This document shows positions 1 to 7,803 of a stretch of 64,000 bases of DNA, piece by piece. Made by a program: the position numbers and the translations under genes. Source of the stretch: Candidatus Kapaibacterium sp. (GTDB lineage Bacteria; Bacteroidota; Ignavibacteria; Kapaibacteriales; UBA2268). Below the pieces are notes generated by a model. The model worked only from the letters and a program-made list of their open reading frames with translations. It was not told the origin of the DNA and did not search any database. Positions within the stretch are counted from its first letter, which is position 1; every line of letters starts with the position of its first letter. The stretch lies in NCBI GenBank assembly GCA_026418625.1, contig JAOABA010000036.1, positions 19,779-83,778 of the forward strand, read 5' to 3'.

Positions 1-3000
1 AACTTCTCTTAGATTCTTATACAGTTGATGAAGAAGGGCAAATAGTTCACACAGGTGGGCACGTTGTAACAGTATCAGGCGTTAGCCAGATAGGAGGAGT
101 GAAAAGAGTTTGGGTAAAAGATGATACTAAACAAGGGACATCCGGAGGCACTGAGCAAACCCCATTAACTTGGCTCTTAGTTAGCGAAAGAACAGGAATT
201 CCATATTTGAAAGAATGGTCTGAAGGACCTGATGTTACAATAGTTACCGGTATTGTTTCCGAGAGTTTTGATCCAACCATACAACACACTTTCGATCCTA
301 AGGCAACAACAATAGGCAGAATATCTTTCGAAGAGCCATTTATAGCTACTAATACAACAAGTGGATTAATGGGCTTTTATCTTTTTGAAAGTAATCAACT
401 TAAATATATCAATGCTTTGGCAAGGACTTCCGAAACACAACAACCAGTATGGTTAGTTCAGAATATGCCGGTAATGCCTTTTCATAAAGATCATTGGGTT
501 TCAACACCTGTTGAGCTTGGGGCATTGAATCTGACTGCAGGTGTCCCTATCCAAGTTCAATTTATTACAAGCGATACAAATCTTAGAGAAAAGCCAAGAT
601 GGAACAATGATTCATTTTTTGATATTTTTTATAAAGATGAATTAACACATTATATCCCAGATGGAGCTGCTGAAATACCATCATTTATTGAAATATCAAA
701 TATGCTTCCACCTGTTTTTACTGGGACTCAAACTCCTAAAGACTCAGTTTACAGGGGTTGCACAGTTCCAAATATTGATTTAAATAATGAATCATATCCT
801 CAATCAGCGAATTGGGCAGGTGATTTAAACGCTTGCGGACCAGCTTCGGCAGCAAATAGTATGCACTGGCTTTCAGAAACACATCCGAAAATAACACAAG
901 ATTTGCCTCTTAGAGAGAAAATGGAAGAGCTAAGCAGTATGATGAAACGACAAAATTCAAGAGGTGTGAACACTTATCAGTTAATTAAGGGAAAACTCGA
1001 TTTTATTGATAAATATAAATTACCAATTAAAGTTAAGTTCCAAAGTAAATGGTTTAAGAAAGATTCGAATGTTACCTCACCAAATGATAAGTATAAGCAT
1101 TTTGCAGAAAATAAAAATAATTCCAATTATGCTTATCCAGAATGGGATTGGCTGGTTCAGGAAATGAAGAATGGCGAAGATGTTGAATTGCTATACGGCT
1201 ATTACGATGGTGATGGAAATCGAAGGGGAGGTCATTGGGTTACTGTTACTGGTGTTATTGAATCAGGCGGAGAAAAAAGAATTTGGATAAAAGACGATAT
1301 TCTTCAAAGTGGAGAAGGTTATGGTAAAACTTATGATATGAGAGATTCAACTGGTGAGGAAGTTATTGGTTGGGGAACCAACTTAGCAGGAACACCTGTT
1401 TTAAGAAGATTTGGCTTTGGCGACTGGCAGTTAAGGGTTGAAAGCTTGGTTTCAGAAAGTTATGATGAAAATGTCTCATTTGAACCTCCTAAAACAAATT
1501 TAAAAATTACACTGCTTGAACCGGGAACTGACCCATTTGATTTTAATCCATTTGGCGCTTATATATCTGACATTTATCCAAAAAATGATAATTTGTTTTA
1601 TCGAAACATATTATTGCGAAACCCTGAAAATGACTCTGTTGATTGGGTTGTTCGCAATATGCCAATTATGCCATTTGAAAATCCAAGGAGAATTTCAATC
1701 GGGATTAACTTAAAAAAACTGTTTGTAAATGATAGATTGCCGGACAGTTTAGATTACTTTATTTATGATTTTCTTGATTCCACTTATCCAAAGTTTCCTG
1801 AAATTGATTGGAAAAGGATAAATATACAAAAATCAAAATATGAAGTTTCAATTGGTATAACTGATCCAGATACAGCAAAGATACATATTCCATTTTCTTA
1901 TGATTCGATTTATCATCCTTTAATTAAAATAACTGAACGTTTAAAAGATTCGGTTTATATTGGTTGCAATATGCCAAATGTTGATCTCGATTCTACGGCA
2001 AATCCTGCAACGGATACTTATGCAGGGGATAAAAATGCCTGCGGTCCGGCTGCAGCGGCAAACAGTTTGCACTGGCTCGATAAGGTCCATAAACTAAATA
2101 CCAATAAAACTTTGAGGGAAAAGCTCGAAGAATTAAGTAAATATATGGAAAGACAAAAGGAAAAAGGCGTTACTAATGACCAAATGATTAAAGGAAAGCT
2201 GAAATTCATAGCTGAAAACAAACTTCCAATAGAAGTAAAGTTCCAGAGTTTCAGGCACAAAAAGGATTCTATTGTTTCAATTAAGGATAAAGACGGTAAA
2301 GAAATACAGGCAAAAAATAAAAATACAAAAGACAATGGTTATCCAACTTGGGATTGGCTCGTCCAAGAAATGAAAGATGGTGAAGATGTCGAATTGATTT
2401 ATGGTAGGTATGATTCTACCGGAAAAAGGCTTGGTGGACACGTTGTAACAGTTACGGGAGTTCTTGATGATAAGGGTGTGAAGAGAATTTGGTTCAAGGA
2501 CGATACCCGCCAGACAAGTTCAGGATTGAGAAATAATCCAGATGACAGTCTTGAAACAGGGGAGGAAGTTGCAACTTGGGAAACTATCCCCGGTGATATT
2601 CCCGTAATCACACGTTGGGGTTCGAAAAGCAGACGTATAGAAGCAATAATTTCAGAGAGTTATGTTGAGCCTGTTTCACCACCAAAACCAATTATTAATG
2701 ATATAAAACTCGAGAGAATAAAGTTTGATGATGGTTCTGCAAAGAAACTCGATTTTCTGCTGCTTACATATAATTTTACTTCGACAGACAAAACAAATTA
2801 TATGAACATCATCCAGAAAACAAATGATGAAAATTATGATTGTTGGTGGTGGGGTAAAAATATTATTATTCCTAAGGGTATATCTGGTGGTGTAAATGCA
2901 GCATTGATTACTAATACTTGTGCAATTAGAAAAGCGGGTAAAACGGCTGACATACCGAACGAAAGCGAAGAATATGAAGTGTCAATTATATTCAGTGATT

Positions 3001-4172
3001 CTATTTTGACAGTCCTGCCGCAAAAGGATAGCGTTTACAAATTAACTCTGACTGAAAGAACTATCAGTTCCTTCAATGATTTAACGGATAATGTTTTGGG
3101 TTATGGCTTTAAACCAGACTTTATACCGACTTATTTTATACCGAGTAATCCTGAGTTGAACTATAATGTTGCCGGGTTTATAAACATTGATCTTGATTCA
3201 ACTATTAGCCCAACAGTTGATCCGAGCTATGCCGGAGATTACAACGCAGGAAATCCTGCCGCAGCCTCAATTTCATTTGAATGGCTTAAGAGGAATTATA
3301 CACAAATTAACGACAATACTAATGCAAGAACTAAGATTGAATTGCTTAGCAAATTTATGAACAGGCAGAAAAGCAAGGGTTCAACTGCTGTGGATATGAT
3401 TAAGGGCAAACTTGCTTTGATTGACAGTCTAAGATTACCGGTTTCAGTAAAATTCCAGCTTGTAGATTACGGCAACGACTCAATTGTTTCTCCAAACAGG
3501 ACTTTCGGGCATTTCGCTAAGAATAACAATGTTATGGCTGGTTATCCAACTTGGGAATTCATTAACTCAGAAATTAAAAACGGAAGAACGGTTGAGATTA
3601 TGATGCAATGGATTGACAAAGAAGGCAGACTATTAGGAAGCAAATCCGCAGTTGTTGGAGGAACCTCAAACGCAAACGGACTAAATACAATCTGGTTACT
3701 CGAAGACTTGGATCACTCTAAATCGGGTGGCACTATACTTGCTCAATCAATATTTATGGAGACTGCAACCGCAATTTCGAGGTCATATTTGTTTGACCGA
3801 TCGCTGGGTGATACTGTTTGCTGGGTTGTTGGAGCTGTTTCGCAAGGTTATGATCCAAATATGACATTCCTTGATGTGCATTCTGAATTAACTCAAGCAG
3901 ATTTCAACATTTCAATATCTCGAAATCCTGTTAATTTAAATGAATCAGCTGATTTGATATTGAATGCTCCTGAAGACGGTAAAATCAGTATAAAGCTTTA
4001 TAGCATCAAGGGTGAAGAAATTGCAGAGCTAATGAATGATTGGGTTACATTGGGCAGACACGAGATTAACTTAGCAGGAAAATTAAACAAGAATTTGGCT
4101 TCGGGAATGTATTATATTGCAACAATCTTGAACGGAAGAACGATAGCTTTGCCAATTATCATACTTAATTAA
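1..4172 (+). CDS. Large T9SS-secreted protein with tandem C39-like peptidase domains (5' end outside window)
   Basis: The reading frame is open from base 3, so the gene starts upstream of the window; the GTG at 99 is internal. The first bases encode the end of one domain (GGHVVTVSGV, then WVKDD). Three further copies follow. Copy two has NACGPASAAN (Cys codon 834) and GGHWVTVTGV (His codon 1233). Copy three has NACGPAAAAN (Cys 2040) and GGHVVTVTGV (His 2439). Copy four reads NAGNPAAAS, with Gly at 3249 for Cys and Lys at 3642 for His. Cys, then His, then an Asp-rich strand is the C39/papain-like order, so copies two and three look catalytically complete and copy four dead. The last ~90 residues (SRNPVNLNES to the end) are a T9SS type A sorting domain, implying surface display or release. 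Substrate unknown. No operon partner is visible downstream. Confidence 0.75.
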   Translation, partial: LLLDSYTVDEEGQIVHTGGHVVTVSGVSQIGGVKRVWVKDDTKQGTSGGTEQTPLTWLLVSERTGIPYLKEWSEGPDVTIVTGIVSESFDPTIQHTFDPKATTIGRISFEEPFIATNTTSGLMGFYLFESNQLKYINALARTSETQQPVWLVQNMPVMPFHKDHWVSTPVELGALNLTAGVPIQVQFITSDTNLREKPRWNNDSFFDIFYKDELTHYIPDGAAEIPSFIEISNMLPPVFTGTQTPKDSVYRGCTVPNIDLNNESYPQSANWAGDLNACGPASAANSMHWLSETHPKITQDLPLREKMEELSSMMKRQNSRGVNTYQLIKGKLDFIDKYKLPIKVKFQSKWFKKDSNVTSPNDKYKHFAENKNNSNYAYPEWDWLVQEMKNGEDVELLYGYYDGDGNRRGGHWVTVTGVIESGGEKRIWIKDDILQSGEGYGKTYDMRDSTGEEVIGWGTNLAGTPVLRRFGFGDWQLRVESLVSESYDENVSFEPPKTNLKITLLEPGTDPFDFNPFGAYISDIYPKNDNLFYRNILLRNPENDSVDWVVRNMPIMPFENPRRISIGINLKKLFVNDRLPDSLDYFIYDFLDSTYPKFPEIDWKRINIQKSKYEVSIGITDPDTAKIHIPFSYDSIYHPLIKITERLKDSVYIGCNMPNVDLDSTANPATDTYAGDKNACGPAAAANSLHWLDKVHKLNTNKTLREKLEELSKYMERQKEKGVTNDQMIKGKLKFIAENKLPIEVKFQSFRHKKDSIVSIKDKDGKEIQAKNKNTKDNGYPTWDWLVQEMKDGEDVELIYGRYDSTGKRLGGHVVTVTGVLDDKGVKRIWFKDDTRQTSSGLRNNPDDSLETGEEVATWETIPGDIPVITRWGSKSRRIEAIISESYVEPVSPPKPIINDIKLERIKFDDGSAKKLDFLLLTYNFTSTDKTNYMNIIQKTNDENYDCWWWGKNIIIPKGISGGVNAALITNTCAIRKAGKTADIPNESEEYEVSIIFSDSILTVLPQKDSVYKLTLTERTISSFNDLTDNVLGYGFKPDFIPTYFIPSNPELNYNVAGFINIDLDSTISPTVDPSYAGDYNAGNPAAASISFEWLKRNYTQINDNTNARTKIELLSKFMNRQKSKGSTAVDMIKGKLALIDSLRLPVSVKFQLVDYGNDSIVSPNRTFGHFAKNNNVMAGYPTWEFINSEIKNGRTVEIMMQWIDKEGRLLGSKSAVVGGTSNANGLNTIWLLEDLDHSKSGGTILAQSIFMETATAISRSYLFDRSLGDTVCWVVGAVSQGYDPNMTFLDVHSELTQADFNISISRNPVNLNESADLILNAPEDGKISIKLYSIKGEEIAELMNDWVTLGRHEINLAGKLNKNLASGMYYIATILNGRTIALPIIILN

Positions 4173-4223
4173 GAGATAGGGTTGAAATTTTTAAACAAGG
4201 ATGTTTGCGCTATTTATGTGGAT

Positions 4224-4342
4224 GTGTTAGAACAAAAAAATAGTTCTAAGTCACTCTGAACGAAGTGAAGAGTCCATTATATTTGAATAAGTTACAAAAT
4301 ATAGATTCCTCGTCAGCGGCTTAGAATTACTGCTTTTTACAC
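4224..4342. repeat. ~119-bp MITE-like element, copy 1
   Basis: Starts GTGT and ends TTTTTACAC. Inside is the sequence TCACTCTGAACGAAGTGAAG. Read on the + strand it aligns end to end with the reverse complement of the element at 63741-63861, including both ends and the internal spacing. It is non-coding and fills much of the 348-base gap between the C39-like gene and the FKBP gene. I see nothing else in that gap except the promoter-like bases near 4476 (TATTTTTG, matching TAnnTTTG) and the AGGAGA ribosome site before 4521. Confidence 0.65.
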
Positions 4343-4520
4343 AGCTTCTTATGTAGATCAAACATCCTTGTATGTTTTTAAAAGGATAAAGTTTCATTTT
4401 CTTGAACTATAAGGTAATATCAAAAGCAATTCGGGTTAACAATAAAGTTTAGAATATTTTAAAATTAAATAAACATATTTTTGGAATAAACGTCAAAACT
4501 TTTTTTTAATAGGAGAAAAT

Positions 4521-5327
4521 ATGAAGAAATTTTTAACTCTATTTGTGTTAATAGCACTTACATTATCAGCCTGTGATAACAGTTCAGGAGATGGTGGTTA
4601 CAAAAATCCGGGAAGTTTCAAGACCTTTTACGACAGTCTTAGTTATTCAATTGCCCACGAAATAGGGTTTAGTATGCACAAAGACAGCCTTGAGATTAAC
4701 AAAGACTTTTTCATCAAAGGCTTTTTGGAAGGCATCAAAGGGGATTCATCACTGATTAGCAAGCTTGCCAGTGACGATTTAAGGTTAAGATTTCAGAATA
4801 TGATGTTCAAAAAACAAGAACAAAAGCGTAAAGATGAGGAAGAAAAGTTAAAACAAGACGCTGAAGCTAATAAGAAAAAATCCGAAGAGTTTTTAGCTGA
4901 AAATAAAAAGAAACCGGGAGTCATTACAACACCAAGCGGACTTCAATACATAGTGATAAAAGAAGGAACTGGCAAAAGTCCTAAGGATGAAGACCTTGTA
5001 ACGGTTCATCTTAAAGGTTATCATATGAATGGTTTCGAGTTTGATAATACTTATGGCAAAGAACCAGTTCAAATGGTGGTAGGACAACAAATTCCGGGCT
5101 GGAAGGAGGCATTTAAGTTGATGAAAGAAGGTGCTATTTACAAAGTATTTATTTCACCAGAACTTGGTTGGGGTGACAGAGGAGCACCACCACAAATTCC
5201 ACCGGGCTCGGCAGTTTATTTTGAGATTGAGCTTTTAAAAGTTGGAGGGAAACCACCAGATATCAATAATCCTCAGCCAGTTAAACCTGTTCAGCCACCA
5301 CCACAAGCACCGGATGTGAAGAAATAG
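4521..5327 (+). CDS. FKBP-type peptidyl-prolyl isomerase lipoprotein
   Basis: 268 residues. A lipoprotein signal peptide ends LSAC at about residue 18, so the protein is probably anchored in the envelope and acts as a periplasmic prolyl isomerase or folding chaperone. Residues ~30-125 are the charged helical FKBP_N dimerisation region, rich in Lys/Glu after residue 95. Residues ~135-240 are the FKBP domain: GLQYIVIKEGTG, then VTVHLKGY, then GQQIPGWKEAFKLMKEG and the closing AVYFEIELLKV. A Pro-rich tail of ~28 residues follows. The layout matches FkpA/Mip proteins. The start is well supported: AGGAGA lies seven bases before the ATG. The gene appears monocistronic, ending before a long inverted repeat. 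Confidence 0.93.
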   Translation: MKKFLTLFVLIALTLSACDNSSGDGGYKNPGSFKTFYDSLSYSIAHEIGFSMHKDSLEINKDFFIKGFLEGIKGDSSLISKLASDDLRLRFQNMMFKKQEQKRKDEEEKLKQDAEANKKKSEEFLAENKKKPGVITTPSGLQYIVIKEGTGKSPKDEDLVTVHLKGYHMNGFEFDNTYGKEPVQMVVGQQIPGWKEAFKLMKEGAIYKVFISPELGWGDRGAPPQIPPGSAVYFEIELLKVGGKPPDINNPQPVKPVQPPPQAPDVKK

Positions 5328-5376
5328 TGATTAGATTTGATATAAAGATATTTTTTGTTTTATTCAAAATCAGAAA

Positions 5377-5460
5377 GAGGCTGTCTCGCAAATAACAATC
5401 AAATATGTTTGAATACTAATTAGTAGAGATTTTAAAAAAAATTGTTTGTGAGATAGCCCC
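5377..5460. terminator. Long inverted repeat with T-run after the FKBP gene
   Basis: GAGGCTGTCTCGCAAA on the left pairs with TTTGTGAGATAGCCCC on the right over about 14 positions with two G-T wobbles, around a loop of ~50 bases. TTTTTT follows the right arm. It fits a rho-independent terminator for the FKBP gene. The long loop would also fit a small transposon relic whose ends act as a terminator. Confidence 0.5.
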
Positions 5461-5564
5461 TTTTTTAAAATTATAACGGATTCTTCTAAACTTCGTTTGT
5501 CGATATGACTTATTAATACTTTTATTTCACATATTCATTTCGAATTTTTTATGTATCATAAGGT

Positions 5565-7022
5565 TTAGATATTGTTTTGATTTTTTCTTACTGAACTGAA
5601 ATTCATCATAAATAGATTTTTGATATATCGAAAAATATTCAAAGAAGCAGATTCATTATTTACTTTTATTAATATTATAACAGCAAATACTGCAATAATA
5701 AAATTTCCAGCCCACATACTTATGAAAGGTGAGATTAAACCTCTATCAGCGAGTTTTTCGCCACCAATAAGGCAAGCCCAGTAAAATATATAAAAACCAA
5801 GGCTGATTGCAGCACTTATTCCAAAGTTTCCATTCTTTGTTATTATTCCGAGAGGACATCCGATTAAAACGAACAAAATGCAGGCAAATGGTATTGCATA
5901 TTTTTTATGTATTTCAACCTCGTAGGATTTAGCTCTCTGATAATAATCCCTTGCTTGGAAGAAATCACTTAGAATAGAGGATTTGAGTGTTGATATTCTA
6001 CGTTCTGCGTCAATAAGTCCTGTTTTAATATTCTCAGCAATGATTTTTGTTCCGGAAATATCAATCAAAGTGGAATCGGCATTAATTCTTGGTTTTCCGT
6101 AATTGTAAGCAGGTATTAACTTTTCCTCTGAGGGACTGATTCCAACGAGATAGTTATAAAATTTTTGTGCGTTTTCTAAAATTTTCTTTTCACTAATAGA
6201 TGCAGTTTTTTTTGCCTCATCAACAATTTTTTGCATATCAGAAATTTTCATTTCACGGTCACCTCTTGAAATCATTCCTTCAGCAGTTCGTTCGAATGCA
6301 AATCCGGACGCAGGGATGATAACCTGATATTCCTTGAACTTAATCAATCTGTAATCTTTATAGTCATTTTGAGATAGTTGATGAGCTTCACCATTAAAAA
6401 GGTCAATAATGATTTTAGTATAGCTTGAATTGAATCGCACAGAGCCTGAGTCAGCCGAAGCAATGCTCAATCTATTTCCCTTTGTTCTATCATAAATAGT
6501 TAAAGCTTTAAGGTGACCTGTAATCGAATCAATTTTTCTAGCTAAAATAGTATAGCCATCAAGTTGGGTGCTGAATTGACCTGCTTCGAGTGAAAAAGTT
6601 GGTTTTTTACGTTCAATATCACTTAGTAATACTTTGGCTTGGTGATTTGCTTCGGGTAGGACATTATCATTGAACCAAAAAAGAAAAATTGTCATTAAAA
6701 TTCCTGTAACAATAACAGGAGACATCATTTTTAGAAGACTTCCTCCACTTGATTTAATAATTGTTATTTCGTTAGTCGAGGACAGATTTCCAAAAGACAT
6801 TAAAGCTGCAAAAAGAACACCCATAGGGATTGCCAGAACAATCATCCAAGCTACGTTTAAGGCAATCAGCTGAAAAATCACCCAAGTTTCGAGACCTTTT
6901 ATAACTAAATCATTAAGATATTTTGATAGAAATTGGAAAAGGAACAGAAAAACAACAGTCAAAGACCCAAAAAGGAAAGGACCTATTTGAAATCTGAGTA
7001 TATAAAGACTAATGTAGCTCAT
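5565..7022 (-). CDS. LptF/LptG family (YjgP/YjgQ) permease
   Basis: 485 residues. Three hydrophobic segments lie at ~15-35, 55-75 and 100-120, then a large soluble region ~130-365, then three more segments ~370-450. This six-helix layout with a periplasmic beta-jellyroll is that of LptF/LptG, the inner-membrane half of the lipopolysaccharide transporter powered by LptB. Family-like stretches include AIPMGVLFAALMSFG and IGCPLGI. Residues ~245-365 are longer and more helical than in E. coli LptF/G, as is common in Bacteroidota homologues. No LptB or second permease is adjacent. The sequence does not tell LptF from LptG. The start abuts an AT-rich region divergent from secG. Confidence 0.85.
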   Translation of the reverse strand: MSYISLYILRFQIGPFLFGSLTVVFLFLFQFLSKYLNDLVIKGLETWVIFQLIALNVAWMIVLAIPMGVLFAALMSFGNLSSTNEITIIKSSGGSLLKMMSPVIVTGILMTIFLFWFNDNVLPEANHQAKVLLSDIERKKPTFSLEAGQFSTQLDGYTILARKIDSITGHLKALTIYDRTKGNRLSIASADSGSVRFNSSYTKIIIDLFNGEAHQLSQNDYKDYRLIKFKEYQVIIPASGFAFERTAEGMISRGDREMKISDMQKIVDEAKKTASISEKKILENAQKFYNYLVGISPSEEKLIPAYNYGKPRINADSTLIDISGTKIIAENIKTGLIDAERRISTLKSSILSDFFQARDYYQRAKSYEVEIHKKYAIPFACILFVLIGCPLGIITKNGNFGISAAISLGFYIFYWACLIGGEKLADRGLISPFISMWAGNFIIAVFAVIILIKVNNESASLNIFRYIKNLFMMNFSSVRKNQNNI

Positions 7023-7103
7023 TTAAATAATAAATTAAAAATAAAAACAAACGAGACATAAATAAATTTAATATCAATTTTTTTAAATAATCAAGAATAA
7101 TCA

Positions 7104-7134
7104 TTGATAAAATAAAAATAAATTTCTAATTTTG
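7104..7134 (+). promoter_or_regulatory. Bacteroidota-type promoter for secG
   Basis: TTG at 7104-7106 is followed by 20 bases and then TAATTTTG (7127-7134), matching the Bacteroidota -33/-7 consensus TTG-N17-23-TAnnTTTG. The predicted transcript start near 7141 lies just before an in-frame TTG at 7147 and favours the ATG at 7174 as the translation start. Confidence 0.55.
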
Positions 7135-7173
7135 TAGTTCTTTATTTTGAAATTTATTAAAAGTGGAAAAATT

Positions 7174-7497
7174 ATGTTTTCTTTAATAGCTATATTGTTA
7201 ATAATAATTTCTATAGTATTGATAGCTGCGGTTTTAATTCAACCGGGCAAAGGTGATTTATCAGCAAGCTTTGGAGGTCTTGGTAGCCAATTTGGAACAA
7301 TGTTCGGTATGCAACGAACAGTTGATTTTGTTCAGAAATTAACAAGATGGTTAGCGGTAGCTATATTAGTATTAGTACTAATTGCAAATAAGTTCTTTTT
7401 AGGACCAAAAGCAGAAGAAATAAAGCCTGTTACACAGGGAGCAAAACCACCTGTTAATACAATGGCTCCACCACCAATAGAAGCACCAAAACAGTAG
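7174..7497 (+). CDS. secG: Preprotein translocase subunit SecG
   Basis: 107 residues from the ATG at 7174. I prefer this to an in-frame TTG at 7147, which sits too close to the predicted transcription start. Two hydrophobic helices flank the conserved loop LIQPGKGDLSASFGG, the hallmark of SecG (compare the QxGKG/LSxxFGG motif). The second helix is followed by a Pro-rich cytoplasmic tail. SecG is the small non-essential subunit of SecYEG and assists Sec-dependent export. Many proteins in this window, including the Sec-type NosZ and the T9SS cargo, depend on that route. A terminator hairpin follows at 7526. Confidence 0.9.
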   Translation: MFSLIAILLIIISIVLIAAVLIQPGKGDLSASFGGLGSQFGTMFGMQRTVDFVQKLTRWLAVAILVLVLIANKFFLGPKAEEIKPVTQGAKPPVNTMAPPPIEAPKQ

Positions 7498-7525
7498 TTT
7501 TAATTATAGCAGAATAATAACAATT

Positions 7526-7555
7526 GGGGAATGAATAAAGTCAGTCCCCTTTTTA
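7526..7555 (+). terminator. Rho-independent terminator after secG
   Basis: GGGGAATGA and TCAGTCCCC form a nine-pair stem with one mismatch around a six-base loop, followed by TTTTTATTTT. Confidence 0.7.
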
Positions 7556-7803
7556 TTTTCCAAAGAAATTCAAAACATTAAGAAAGAATTTTACATAGAA
7601 TTTGCTTAAATTTTTGATTATAAAGAATAGTATTGGTTTTAATTTTTTAAATTGTAAAAACCATTATAGTTTTTAACTTAATTTATAAGAAAATATAGAT
7701 ATAAAGGTTTGTAAATTAAAATTATAGAATTGTATATTTCTTAACAAAAAATTAACAAAAATCCACTTAAATTACATTTTTAAAAACAACAAAATCATAA
7801 TTA
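7556..7803. other. AT-rich spacer before the phosphate transporter
   Basis: Very AT-rich with no open frame, RNA fold or repeat that I can recognise. It presumably holds the transporter promoter, but I find no clear TAnnTTTG match and no ribosome site before the ATG at 7804. Confidence 0.4.

Noticed and set aside
7147..7173. TTG start for SecG
   Set aside because: It lies about six bases after the predicted transcription start and adds nine charged residues ahead of the first helix.
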